From an uncultured Pseudomonadales bacterium (GTDB taxonomy: Bacteria > Pseudomonadota > Gammaproteobacteria > Pseudomonadales > Balneatricaceae), in contig CALJVT010000007.1 in assembly GCA_937773555.1 (NCBI GenBank), forward strand, positions 186,001-250,000: 64,000 bases of DNA, read 5' to 3'. Under the pieces are notes generated by a model. That model was not told the DNA's origin and ran no database searches. It worked only from the letters and a program-made list of their open reading frames with translations. Numbering within the stretch: position 1 is the stretch's first letter; every line of letters begins with the position of its first letter. This document shows positions 45,049 to 53,668 of this stretch, piece by piece. The translations under genes and the position numbers were made by a program.

Positions 45049-45948
45049 ATGGGCCAGCTAGAAGACATGCAGGTGTTTGTGAGGGTTGTTGAAGCGGGTA
45101 GTATTACCAAAGCGGCAGGCCAACTTAACTTGGCAAAATCTGCCGTTAGCAAGCGGCTTAGTGACCTGGAAAGTAGATTAGGGTCCAAGCTCATCAACCG
45201 CACTACGCGCACCTCTAGCCTCACTGAGGCTGGCCACCAATATTACCAGCGAGTTCAACTACTATTAGGTGAAGTAGATTCGTTGAATGGTGATATAGCG
45301 CGTGAAAACAAAGTGTTGACAGGATCGTTAAAGCTGGCTGTACCATTGACTTTTGGCGTTACTCATCTCACACCCGCTATCGACTTATTTATGCGCCAGC
45401 ACCCCGAATTAAGTATTGAGTTAGATTTTTCTGACCGTAAAGTAGACCTCATAGAGGGTGGCTACGATCTAGCATTTCGTATCGGCTCCCTGCCAGACTC
45501 TAGCCTAAAGGCCCGAAAAATAGCACCCATTAAGCATGTTATCTGCGCCAGCCCAGATTATCTCAAGCGCCAAGGTGTACCAGAAAATCCAGCACAGTTA
45601 AAGCATCATAAAATACTAAAGCGGCCGGGCTGGCCATTGGCGGGCATGCCTTTATGGGACCTTGAGGGGCAGAAACATCTCGTTAATGGACAGTCGAGCC
45701 TTATTGCTAACAACGGCAATGCGATGACGATGCTGGCCCTCACCGGCCATGGCATTATTATGTTGCCAACTTTCTACGTGTGGGAGTCACTACAACGTGG
45801 AGATCTAGTACCCATACTAGAGAACTACTCAATGACCACCATACACGCTTATGCAATTTACCCAGCCACCCGCTACCTGCCAAGAAAGGTTAGAAGCCTG
45901 ATTGATTTTCTTGTTGAGCGCTTTGGTGACACACCCTATTGGGATTAG
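45049..45948 (+). CDS. LysR-family regulator, YhaJ-like
   Basis: 299 residues. The N-terminal winged helix reads VVEAGSITKAAGQLNLAKSAVSKRLSDLE (key pieces GSITKAAGQLN and AVSKRLSDLE), followed by LINRTTRTSSLTEAG. The effector domain carries FRIGSLPDSSLKARKI, typical of the AaeR/DmlR/YhaJ group. It is divergent from the small Cys-rich gene and from the DoxX-pirin-YqjG operon, which it probably controls in response to quinones or electrophiles (inference from E. coli YhaJ). GGAG precedes the ATG. Confidence 0.85.
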   Translation: MGQLEDMQVFVRVVEAGSITKAAGQLNLAKSAVSKRLSDLESRLGSKLINRTTRTSSLTEAGHQYYQRVQLLLGEVDSLNGDIARENKVLTGSLKLAVPLTFGVTHLTPAIDLFMRQHPELSIELDFSDRKVDLIEGGYDLAFRIGSLPDSSLKARKIAPIKHVICASPDYLKRQGVPENPAQLKHHKILKRPGWPLAGMPLWDLEGQKHLVNGQSSLIANNGNAMTMLALTGHGIIMLPTFYVWESLQRGDLVPILENYSMTTIHAYAIYPATRYLPRKVRSLIDFLVERFGDTPYWD

Positions 45949-45957
45949 CTAAACCCG

Positions 45958-46830
45958 TTATGTATTGGCAGATGATCGTTTGAGAGTAAGTAACGCCACG
46001 CCAAAAACAATTACAGCACCCCCAAGTAACATAGTTTGATTAATAGGTTCCCCTAAGAACAACCAGCCACCAAGGATAGAAAATACAGGCAGCAAAAGCA
46101 AATACGGCCCTGCTTGAGAAGCTGGATATCGGCCCAACACATGATACCAACAGGTATAGCCAAGCGCTGTCATCACAATACCTAGATAGGCCACAGCACC
46201 CCATACAGCGATGCCAGCATGGGTAATATGATACCAATGTTGGTCTTCAACAATGAGAGAAGCCACAAACAATTGGGGGGCGGCAAACACTGACACCCAG
46301 GCAATAGTACCCATACCTGAAAGCCGGTTGGGTTGGCTTTCTGTTAAACGGCGCATTAAAGCTTGGCCTAAGGCCCACATAAAAGCCCCACATAGAGTCA
46401 AGCTAATACCGACCCATTTGCCCACTAAATTAGGCGCACCGGTAAGAATATAGATCCCCACAAAGGCAACAGCTAAGCCTACCAGCTGGCGTATGGTTAA
46501 CCGATCTCCCAGCCAAGCAGCGCTAATGAGCAATAAAAATGGTGTTTCAATTTGAACAATTAAGGCTGTTGTACTTGCGTCTAGTAACTTTAAGCCATTA
46601 TAAGACAACCCATATTGCAGGGTAGAACCAACCAGAGCCACCAGCGCTAAGGACTTACGCATACCTTTTGGTACCGGCACAAACCACACCAATAATAAGG
46701 CAGTCACTGAAAACCGCAGTGCCATGAGCAAAATGGGTGGAAACTGATCAACTGCAGGTTTAGCAATCACTAACCCCATACCCCAAATAAGCGGCACCAT
46801 GAGGGCAATTAACACGTCAGATAGTTTCAT
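45958..46830 (-). CDS. EamA/DMT-family transporter
   Basis: 290 residues with ten hydrophobic helices. IPLIWGMGLVIAKPAVDQFP and TALIVQIETPFLLLISAAWLGDRL are typical of the YedA/RhaT-like EamA group, cited by WGMGLVIAKPA and QIETPFLLL. A metabolite exporter of unknown substrate in the inner membrane. It is convergent with the LysR gene, 9 bp apart. Confidence 0.87.
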   Translation of the reverse strand: MKLSDVLIALMVPLIWGMGLVIAKPAVDQFPPILLMALRFSVTALLLVWFVPVPKGMRKSLALVALVGSTLQYGLSYNGLKLLDASTTALIVQIETPFLLLISAAWLGDRLTIRQLVGLAVAFVGIYILTGAPNLVGKWVGISLTLCGAFMWALGQALMRRLTESQPNRLSGMGTIAWVSVFAAPQLFVASLIVEDQHWYHITHAGIAVWGAVAYLGIVMTALGYTCWYHVLGRYPASQAGPYLLLLPVFSILGGWLFLGEPINQTMLLGGAVIVFGVALLTLKRSSANT

Positions 46831-47203
46831 ATGCTAAATTTCAGTTTTGTAGCTACCTGCTAATAGCTAAGTTGAACCTGCAAGTAAAGGCCAATGGTGC
46901 CTGCCAAAGGCAGTTGAGCTGTTTCAAAGGCCCTTATCCTCTCCGAAAAATTCTCTGGTAGCAATAATACATAAATTCTATTAATTTTACCTGTGAGTAG
47001 GCTGACCAACTTAATCAGTGAAATTTTGGTTATATTGTCATTCACCGAACTACCGTTCACGTCACCCAGAGCAACCAATTGAACATCAAAAGTCCTCAGT
47101 ACCTGCGCACCTAAGCAACACCCAAAGCGCACTAGACAAAGGTTATAGGCAGCGGTATTGTTATTGGGTGGTTAACAGAACACTTCGATTGGGAAAAAAT
47201 ATT
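46831..47203. other. Intergenic region without supported gene
   Basis: 373 bp between the divergent EamA and DUF1330 genes, so it must hold both promoters. A 90-codon minus-strand frame in it has no ribosome binding site or recognisable domain. I see no repeat or RNA structure. Confidence 0.5.
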
Positions 47204-47506
47204 ATGGTTAAAGGTTATTTAATTGCATTAGTAAAAATGACTAATAAAGAAGATTTTGTAGGCAATTATAGCTCCAAGGTTGCAGACATATTTGCTCAAT
47301 TTGACGGCAAGGTTCTAGTGCGAAGCCCAAGTGCAACTCATCACGAGGGACGCCAGTTTGACGTTCATGTCATTGCAGAATTTCCAAGTGTAGAAAAAGC
47401 CACCCAGGCGCTAGAGAGCCCAGGTTACACTGCAATAAAGCCCCATAGATTAAGCAACAGCGACATAAACTACGGCTCGTTTATGTTAGTACCCGGCCTA
47501 AAGTAG
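47204..47506 (+). CDS. DUF1330 family protein
   Basis: 100 residues from ATG 47204; the frame is open for 62 codons upstream but that part is not protein-like. The ferredoxin-like fold of DUF1330 is suggested by KGYLIALVKMTNKEDFVGNY, GKVLVRSPSATHHEGRQFD and HVIAEFPSVEKATQALESPGY, cited as VIAEFPSVEKA. Dimeric alpha-beta-barrel protein of unknown reaction. GGGAA lies about 10 nt upstream. Confidence 0.8.
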   Translation: MVKGYLIALVKMTNKEDFVGNYSSKVADIFAQFDGKVLVRSPSATHHEGRQFDVHVIAEFPSVEKATQALESPGYTAIKPHRLSNSDINYGSFMLVPGLK

Positions 47507-47564
47507 CTTTACACCCAATAACGGCACAGTGTCACCCGAGTGAGGCGCTAAGCTTAGATACCCA

Positions 47565-48317
47565 TCACCACGTTATCGGTTGGCCATTCCAATCAAGGTA
47601 AGAAAGTACGCCATCCAGCTCGGCACTGGCCATGATCTGGGACAGTTGTGAAGCAACAAATGCGGGTGAAAAAAGTTTGCCACTTGGCACTGAGGCTTGA
47701 AAAGGTTTCGATAAACTAGTGTCTGTAGTGCCCGGATGAAACGCAATTAACTTAACGTTTTTGGCGCGTCGGGCATATTCAATCGCCATGTTCTTCAAAA
47801 CCATATTTAATGCTGCCTTAGAGGCTCGATAGGAGTGCCAGCCTCCCATATGGTTGTCACCTATACTGCCAACTCTAGCGCTCAACGTAGCCACTACGCA
47901 CGGGGCCCTACCTTTGAGCACTTTAAATAGTAATTTTAACCAGAGCGCAGGCACCACTGTATTGCTTTGGAATATTTCATGTAAGGCCTGCGCGTTAATG
48001 TCCTCAAGGCGCTTTTCTGGCCATATTTTTTTTGAATGCAGCAACCCATGACAAATACACACTCTGCCAAAGTTGCCCGCATAAGATTGCAGCTGATCTG
48101 CAACTTCTGCCATTGGCTGCTCGTCATATTCCGTTTTAATCCAAACCAACTTACTTGCCAAGTTAGGTGGTACCAGTAGAGCCGCCGATTGCTCCTGGCT
48201 GCTCACCGCGAAGACACAGGTGATAGCAGAATCACTTAAAAAATGAGCTACCAAAGCTGAACCTAAACCACCACTGGCACCCAATACTAATGCGCTATTA
48301 GAGGTATCGTGGGTCAT
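47565..48317 (-). CDS. SDR-family oxidoreductase (CsgA/sniffer-like)
   Basis: 250 residues with the NAD(P)-binding GASGGLGSALVAHFL motif, VCICHGLL in place of the NNAG loop, and the catalytic YRASKAALN (Tyr-x-x-x-Lys). LIAFHPGTTDTSLSKPF is the usual post-catalytic loop. Resembles the CsgA/C-factor-like SDRs; substrate unknown. The start overlaps the DUF393 gene by 4 bp (ATGA), so the two are co-translated. Confidence 0.85.
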   Translation of the reverse strand: MTHDTSNSALVLGASGGLGSALVAHFLSDSAITCVFAVSSQEQSAALLVPPNLASKLVWIKTEYDEQPMAEVADQLQSYAGNFGRVCICHGLLHSKKIWPEKRLEDINAQALHEIFQSNTVVPALWLKLLFKVLKGRAPCVVATLSARVGSIGDNHMGGWHSYRASKAALNMVLKNMAIEYARRAKNVKLIAFHPGTTDTSLSKPFQASVPSGKLFSPAFVASQLSQIMASAELDGVLSYLDWNGQPITW

Positions 48318-48712
48318 TTTGAAAGGCTGCCATCTTCACACCGCTCACAGCGAGGCTTGCCCGTGACAAGTGACGATATACGGTGGCGATACTTAGCAAA
48401 AAATCGATACCCTAACTGAGCTATTTGCTTAAAAATAGGCCAACGAAGAATGGCTACCCAGTGGCGTTTGCCTACTAAAGCCCATGAGTGATAGGTAACA
48501 TCTAAACCGTATATCATGCTTCCATCACTCCACTGACCATGCAATATTAGGTCCGCTTTTTGCAGTTCTATGTGGGGAAATCGCTCACTAAAGAAAGGTG
48601 CATAAATGTCTTCAAAGGACAGTTTTTTACCACTGTCTAGTCGCTCAAGATGACCGATTTCAGAAGCACATAGAGGGCAACCCCCATCAAAAAAAATAGT
48701 TAATTCTGTCAA
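48314..48712 (-). CDS. DUF393 thiol-disulfide oxidoreductase-like protein (DCC family)
   Basis: 132 residues. The N-terminal FFDGGCPLCASEIGHLE has the DxxCxxC motif after which the DCC family is named. GLDVTYHSWALVGKRHW and ILRWPIFKQIAQLGYRFFAKYR are standard for the family. Thioredoxin-like fold, function unproven. Co-translated with the SDR gene. Confidence 0.85.
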   Translation of the reverse strand: MTELTIFFDGGCPLCASEIGHLERLDSGKKLSFEDIYAPFFSERFPHIELQKADLILHGQWSDGSMIYGLDVTYHSWALVGKRHWVAILRWPIFKQIAQLGYRFFAKYRHRISSLVTGKPRCERCEDGSLSK

Positions 48713-48865
48713 TTTTAAAGCTCCATCTACATAAAGATAATTATTTAACGGCCCAGATTTTAAGGCTGGTAGTCGGCAACAAACCCATTAGTAGTTTACG
48801 ACACCACATTCAAAGATGTTGGCAGGAAATAGTCCCTATTTTGGGTTATTTTGGGTTATTAACTC

Positions 48866-49342
48866 TTAGCTGACATCTCGAAAATTTTGCCATAATAGAA
48901 CCACTCCAACTACCTTAACCGCAAACAATCCAAAAAAAGGCAACATTAGGTCATTAAATGAGTAAAGCAACAAGATCATCTCTAAGTCGATCCATAAGAG
49001 GCCACATAGCACTATTAATAGGGCAATATTAGCGTACCTAAAAAATAAGTCCGTATAAAACGAGTAAAGATAAAACACAACAGCAACAATGGCGAAAAAT
49101 AGCCTAGCGTAACTCAACGACTCTGAAACACCTTTACCAAGCAAGCGCTCATTGTAAATGCTCACAAGATGATATTCTGGGTAATAAGCAACAACCACAG
49201 CCCAGACCCCAAAGAGCGACAACACGAGCAGGCAGCGAGCCTGTATTCTTGGCCGAATGTCTTCTAATTTGGTTTCATTAATCTTATTTTGCGGGAATAA
49301 AGCGTCCAGCTCTTCTTCCGTCACCCGAATATCATCTTTCAT
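48866..49342 (-). CDS. Hypothetical four-helix membrane protein
   Basis: 158 residues. The soluble N-terminus (about 40 residues, acidic) is followed by four hydrophobic helices, including LLVLSLFGVWAVVVAYYPEY, LFFAIVAVVFYLYSFYTDL and IALLIVLCGLLWIDLEMILLL in pieces. I do not recognise the family. Lone gene between DUF393 and an intergenic stretch. Confidence 0.6.
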   Translation of the reverse strand: MKDDIRVTEEELDALFPQNKINETKLEDIRPRIQARCLLVLSLFGVWAVVVAYYPEYHLVSIYNERLLGKGVSESLSYARLFFAIVAVVFYLYSFYTDLFFRYANIALLIVLCGLLWIDLEMILLLYSFNDLMLPFFGLFAVKVVGVVLLWQNFRDVS

Positions 49343-49782
49343 AAGAAACCCTCAAAAGTATCTCCCTAGGGCAGTTGTACTAATTTATTAGCTCTGCTGC
49401 TGCGCATTAATAAACCTGTGCCCCTCAGCCCAAGCAACGAGTACTGATCTACCTTTCCACCGCGTACTTTCGTTTGATATAGATAAGTATAGTCGTTTAA
49501 AAGTAAGCTTCCCAACGAATAGATTGCCTTTATCTACAGCCAGAATACTTGCCTTTTTATCTATACATGTCTTTAAAATTTAGCTTTCTTTATTGTAACG
49601 GGCTAAATGACTTGATAACAAGCTTTACATGAAAGATGGCTGTCATGGGGATCAACTAACCTGCTCAGTTAGGACAAACTTAGTTATGGATAGGGTGCGA
49701 TTAGCCATAATGCTTGAAGATATAAATAACGGTACGAGGTTAGCATCCATAATCACGGCTCTACTTGAATGGAAAGGACTAT
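49343..49782. other. Intergenic region without supported gene
   Basis: 440 bp, A+T-rich, with no open frame of useful length on either strand and no clear repeat or terminator. Confidence 0.5.
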
Positions 49783-50277
49783 TTAAATAATTACCAGCAT
49801 ACTAAGGTGCAGAACCACAACGATAATTGTCAGCGACAAACGTAAGCGCCAGTAGGCTTTGCCTATGCCACCAATCACATGTTCCACACATAATAAGCTG
49901 ACAAACCCAGCCATTAAAAGAGCCACCGAGTATACTGCCCATTCGGGTGCAACATAACTCATTAGCACTGCACACCAAGCACTTAAAGAGAGCATATTAC
50001 TCAGTAAGACAGCACACTTCGCCAAATACTGTTCATTAACTCTCTGCCCGTGTGCCCATAATGTGCCAGACATAAAACTTAAAATAACAGCACTGTAGGT
50101 TATGAACATGTAGGAAGCAAAGTGAGGTGGCACCATTTTATGGTAAAACACTATGCCAAACCATAGTTCACATACCATTAGGCCAAGAGGAAAAATGAAT
50201 GGTATTAACCCTGCATAACCTAAAACGCGCATGAAATTTAGTAAAGAAGGGGGTGGCTTATTTAAACTTATGGTCAT
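49783..50277 (-). CDS. DUF3429-like membrane protein
   Basis: 164 residues with five hydrophobic helices. LGYAGLIPFIFPLGLMVCEL, SYMFITYSAVILSFMSGTLWA and the following helices match the DUF3429 pattern, where the central YSAVILSFMSGxxWA segment is characteristic. Function unknown. Divergent from the alpha/beta hydrolase gene. Confidence 0.75.
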   Translation of the reverse strand: MTISLNKPPPSLLNFMRVLGYAGLIPFIFPLGLMVCELWFGIVFYHKMVPPHFASYMFITYSAVILSFMSGTLWAHGQRVNEQYLAKCAVLLSNMLSLSAWCAVLMSYVAPEWAVYSVALLMAGFVSLLCVEHVIGGIGKAYWRLRLSLTIIVVVLHLSMLVII

Positions 50278-50541
50278 AATTCGCCCTTACTTGTGCTCGA
50301 TTGCAGCGCAAGAGTACCTCCTATTACAGCTGTTCTCAAGCACCTGGTTGCTGCTTGCTGCACTATCGTGCTGTGTGGTAACTAAAAGCGTAGATTCAGC
50401 ATACTGGGTTGGACAAGACTCCAGCGAGTATACTATCATCGGCGAGGTTGCGGCGCCTTTGTATATAAGGCCGAAAGATTAATACCAAGGTACACCGCGC
50501 ATTAATCATGCCTAATAATAAGAAGAAGAAGAAGAAAACCA

Positions 50542-51546
50542 ATGTCCTTTATCAAAAAACATGCAGCTCGGCTGCTATTAGGTGTTCTGTTATTTGCGGC
50601 TACAGCCTATTTGGCTATAGGTTTCTATATTTACTCCACACTAACCCACTCTGACTCAGGCTGTGGACTTGATTGTGCTAACACACCCAATAATTTTACT
50701 GATAACTGGGCGCCCTCTGATTTTGCCTTTGATCAATATCAGGTTAATTACTGGGAAAATCACCAATATGCTGGGGGTGATACTGGCATCACCCTTGATG
50801 CCTGGTGGTTGCCCGTAACCAGTGCCGGCGCAGGTAATGCTCCAGTAGTCATTTGCTTACACGGCGTTCGCTCCAATAAATACGATCAGGATATGCTTAC
50901 CGTAGCAGGCATGCTTCACCAACAAGGCTTTAACGTATTGCTATTTGATCAGCGTGACCACGGTGACTCCAGTATGGAAGACGGCCGTGTAAGCTTGGGC
51001 ACCAGAGAATACCGTGATGTAATAGCCAGTGTTGACTGGTTGATTAATGAACAGAATATTGCTGCCGAACGTATTGGTCTCTATGGCGAATCTATGGGAG
51101 CCAGTACAGCCGCTATTGCCTTTGGCATGGATAAGCGCATCCAATCGGTAGTGTTGGATAACGGCTACCTTGATCTGCAAGTACTGATCCGTGAAGAGTT
51201 GCAATACCAAGGCTTTCCTACCTGGCTAGCACCCGGTGCAATCTGGGCAGGAACACTGTTCGCAGGAGAGTCGCTTCTGGACCCTGCCCCATCATTGGCT
51301 TTTATTAATCATTACAACCGGCCCATGTTCGCTATGCACGGCACAGCAGACACGCGAGTGTTACCGCACCACACAGCCGATATGGCAACCTTGGGGCAGC
51401 AGCAAGGTGCAAACCTTTCTACCTGGTTTGCAGAGGATGCTGTGCATTCTGGCGTCAAGTACCTTTACCCACAAGAGTTCTCCAGCCGCGTAAGCACTTT
51501 CTTTGCTAACAGCCTAAGCGGCAAACGGATACCTAATCAAGATTGA
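50542..51546 (+). CDS. Alpha/beta hydrolase, membrane-anchored
   Basis: 334 residues. An N-terminal helix (LLLGVLLFAATAYLAIGFY) anchors it with a periplasmic catalytic domain. The nucleophile elbow is GLYGESMGASTAA, the oxyanion region VVICLHGVRSNKYDQ, with Asp in MHGTADTRV and His in EDAVHSGVKYLYP completing the triad. Resembles the FrsA/YqkD-like serine hydrolases; substrate unknown. Purine-rich AAG repeats precede the start and may serve as ribosome binding site. Confidence 0.85.
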   Translation: MSFIKKHAARLLLGVLLFAATAYLAIGFYIYSTLTHSDSGCGLDCANTPNNFTDNWAPSDFAFDQYQVNYWENHQYAGGDTGITLDAWWLPVTSAGAGNAPVVICLHGVRSNKYDQDMLTVAGMLHQQGFNVLLFDQRDHGDSSMEDGRVSLGTREYRDVIASVDWLINEQNIAAERIGLYGESMGASTAAIAFGMDKRIQSVVLDNGYLDLQVLIREELQYQGFPTWLAPGAIWAGTLFAGESLLDPAPSLAFINHYNRPMFAMHGTADTRVLPHHTADMATLGQQQGANLSTWFAEDAVHSGVKYLYPQEFSSRVSTFFANSLSGKRIPNQD

Positions 51547-51717
51547 CCAAAACTTCCTCCACCAATACGTCTGTTAAAGCTAAACTGTTAGGCGTATGCT
51601 TCGATAGAGCCTTGAGCAAGGTCACACAAACCCAGTAATCAAGTTCGCTGTTGCCGGCAATTTACCTCAGTAGCCAACTGATGTCGTAAATCACATTTAG
51701 TCATCGCAGGAGTTGAG

Positions 51718-52767
51718 ATGGTTATGAGAACACAAATCCCCCCTAAGCATACTGCTTACACTTATCGCTACTCAGTTGCACTAAATAGGCATCACATTTT
51801 ATTTTTCTGTATGGTGCTAAGTGCCCTTTTTACTTGGCAGGGTGCATTGGCGGCTGATGCTGCGGTGAAGGCTGGGACTATTGTTGTGGACGACTCTAAT
51901 GGAGTTTGGTTTGATCGGTCACTGGAGGTTCGAGGCATTCAAATCGTAGTGGCTGGTGCTGTCGGTGGTCAGAAATCTGTGCCTAATAAGTGGGTAGAAA
52001 AAACGGCGCAGACGCTTAAACTGTTAATCAATCCTTCGGCACCCAATATTGAAAAGGCTTTACAAAAACGCCTTGTAGCCATCTTAGAAGGGGCCCCCGG
52101 CACTTTGCACCAGGGCTACCAAACAGGTCAGCGCATTGGGTATGGCGGGGGCAATTCCTATCGTCCAAACCCATTACGTGATAATGGTGTTCGGCATTAT
52201 AAAGGGTATGAGGCCTGGTTGGATCGTACGGTTCAAAAAGATATGGTCTGGTATAAGAATGTAGATAGTTTACACACAGGTGATGATGACATAGTTGAAC
52301 TGCTCGAGCATTTAATGCATACAATCCACTCTTTTGGCTTGCCTGGTGCGGTTAATGGGTCCTTAGATGCGCTAACTTGGGATTCTGAGCGCAGGAGAGA
52401 TTACCATAAGCAAGAACTTTGGCTGGCAATGAAAGAGGCGATTAATAATAGCGTATTCAATGTTTCTGATTATGGCAATGGTGATCCGCGAGGTCATATG
52501 AGTTCCGTGATGATGACAGAATATATGTATTTATTAAATTTCAGTATGTGGGAGTTTGGTAAAGAGTTTTGGGGTGACGGTGGGTCGTTGGCGCCGGAAT
52601 GGTCGAACAAAGCAAGAACAGCAAAGGGGGTTCGCAAGCATAATCCACTTGGGTATACATTGTTTATGACTTACTTTAACCCTGTTTTAAGTAAACCTGA
52701 TATAAAAACCCTGCGCCGTATGTTCAAAAATCATGATAGAGGTGAATCGGGTTATGTGGCAGAGTAA
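51718..52767 (+). CDS. Secreted protein of unknown function with EH..H..H motif; chimeric N-terminus
   Basis: 349 residues from ATG 51718, with AGGAG 5 nt upstream. A signal peptide lies at about 24-46 (hydrophobic LFFCMVLSALFTW, cleavage after ALA). It is preceded by an unusual 23-residue stretch whose first codons (TQIPPKHTAYTY) match the integrase stump at 53469. The mature protein has E194-LLE-H198-LM-H201-TI-H204 and a distal Glu at 268 (MTEYMYLL), which could form a metal site. I recall similar EHxxHTI secreted proteins in marine bacteria but know no function. It lies at the left edge of the accessory region. Confidence 0.7.
   Translation: MVMRTQIPPKHTAYTYRYSVALNRHHILFFCMVLSALFTWQGALAADAAVKAGTIVVDDSNGVWFDRSLEVRGIQIVVAGAVGGQKSVPNKWVEKTAQTLKLLINPSAPNIEKALQKRLVAILEGAPGTLHQGYQTGQRIGYGGGNSYRPNPLRDNGVRHYKGYEAWLDRTVQKDMVWYKNVDSLHTGDDDIVELLEHLMHTIHSFGLPGAVNGSLDALTWDSERRRDYHKQELWLAMKEAINNSVFNVSDYGNGDPRGHMSSVMMTEYMYLLNFSMWEFGKEFWGDGGSLAPEWSNKARTAKGVRKHNPLGYTLFMTYFNPVLSKPDIKTLRRMFKNHDRGESGYVAE
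51730..51775 (+). repeat. Inverted-repeat arm: integrase 5' end, copy in plus orientation
   Basis: A 21-bp stretch at 51730-51750 is identical to the reverse complement of 53446-53466, and the following 20 bp match with a few changes. Upstream, a CCGGCAAT element sits 79 bp before the repeat here and 80 bp before it in the other arm, so about 125 bp appear related overall. Confidence 0.7.
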
Positions 52768-53058
52768 TTTTAACTTCATCGATTATCAAGAGGCGCTTGC
52801 AGGACTTAAGGACTGCAAAAACATTTGTAGTTTGGCAAGCATGTATTCTCTACTTGGATATACCGTGTAAATATCCACCATGGGGAGCGCTCCATCCGCT
52901 GCTAGGGAAACTCTGAATAAATAACTATATTCAACACGGTACTCGAACTTCCATCAACATCACTCATATCCAATTCTATTTCTCCCAAAACAGGCCAATT
53001 TAGCCTCTACCAACCCTGAATAATGCCGTTTTGGCATATTCTGGGCGCACTTAAACGG
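52768..53058. other. Intergenic region, possible end of an IS5-like element
   Basis: 291 bp between the secreted protein and the transposase remnant. It contains GGGAAACTCTGAATAA near 52908, which resembles IS5-group terminal sequences (inference), and no reading frame I can support. Confidence 0.35.
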
Positions 53059-53340
53059 TTAAGTGCCCAATTCATGCCGTGCCATCCAAACATTGCACAA
53101 TGCAAATAGGGTTTTCAACTGAGCTGTGTTTTTCGCCAGTTCACGATAGCGCACTTTAGTAAAGCCAAACTGACGTTTGATCACTCAAAACGAATGTTCA
53201 ACTTTGGCCTGATGTTTCGCCAACCATTTGTTGGTGCGCTTCTCACTATTATTTAAATGCCCTGCAGGTTTTCTTGGGTCAGTACAGTTGAGCACAGGTA
53301 ATAAGCGCGATGAATGCACAACAGATCTACAATTTGTAGT
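53059..53340 (-). pseudogene. IS5-family transposase C-terminal remnant with in-frame stop
   Basis: Minus-strand translation gives NKWLAKHQAKVEHSF, then a TGA, then VIKRQFGFTKVRYRELAKNT and CNVWMARHELG to a TAA. This is the conserved C-terminus of IS5-family DDE transposases, where the TGA position is normally Arg (CGA). Only about 90 residues remain. It is fused upstream in frame to an integrase fragment, so it is a decayed insertion. Confidence 0.8.
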
Positions 53341-53469
53341 CCGTAAGGATTGAATCACACGAGGCTTACTGTAGTAACTTTTGAGGGCTGCAGGAATAAC
53401 TCGTGAAAAGTAATAGATATTACCCTTCAGATACGTATATGCAGGATGCTTAGGGGGGATTTGTGTCAT
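53341..53469 (-). pseudogene. Tyrosine integrase N-terminal remnant
   Basis: About 43 codons from ATG 53469: IPPKHPAYTYLKGNIYYFSR, then IPAALKSYYSKPRVIQSLRT. This is the typical start of tyrosine recombinases with a DUF6538-like N-terminus. The frame then runs into the transposase remnant. It begins 82 bp from the 3' end of tRNA-Ser copy 1, as the intact integrase does from copy 2 (86 bp). Confidence 0.75.
53426..53466 (-). repeat. Inverted-repeat arm: integrase 5' end, copy in minus orientation
   Basis: Partner of 51730-51775. The pair flanks the unknown secreted gene and the transposase remnant in inverted orientation. Confidence 0.7.
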
Positions 53470-53550
53470 CAGTTATGTCTACCGTTCCATAGGGCTGGAG
53501 TTAATACAGTAGATATTTCAACAACTTATCTGGTCATTGCCGGTGAATAT

Positions 53551-53638
53551 TGGCGGTGAGAGAGGGATTCGAACCCTCGGTACCTTGCGGTACACACACT
53601 TTCCAGGCGTGCTCCTTCGGCCACTCGGACACCTCACC
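53551..53638 (-). tRNA. tRNA-Ser(GGA), copy 1
   Basis: 88 nt including encoded CCA. Acceptor GGTGAGG pairs with TCTCACC, the anticodon stem CACGC/GTGTG encloses loop CTGGAAA (anticodon GGA), the long class II variable arm is TACCGCAAGGTA, and TTCGAAT is in the T loop. Identical to copy 2 at 61048. Confidence 0.95.
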
Positions 53639-53668
53639 ATTTGAAGGCGCAGATTTTATGCCTTTGCT
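53551..53668 (-). repeat. 118-bp direct repeat: tRNA-Ser plus 30 bp leader, copy 1 (possible attR)
   Basis: Identical to 61048-61165 except one base (T/C at 53656). The repeat begins exactly at the CCA end of the tRNA and extends 30 bp beyond its 5' end. Confidence 0.85.

Noticed and set aside
46860-47132. 90-codon minus-strand frame upstream of the EamA gene
   Set aside because: No ribosome binding site, no recognised domain, and it lies across the promoter region of two divergent genes.
50231-50482. 83-codon plus-strand frame with a hydrophobic middle
   Set aside because: It overlaps the DUF3429-like start on the other strand and lacks a good start signal.
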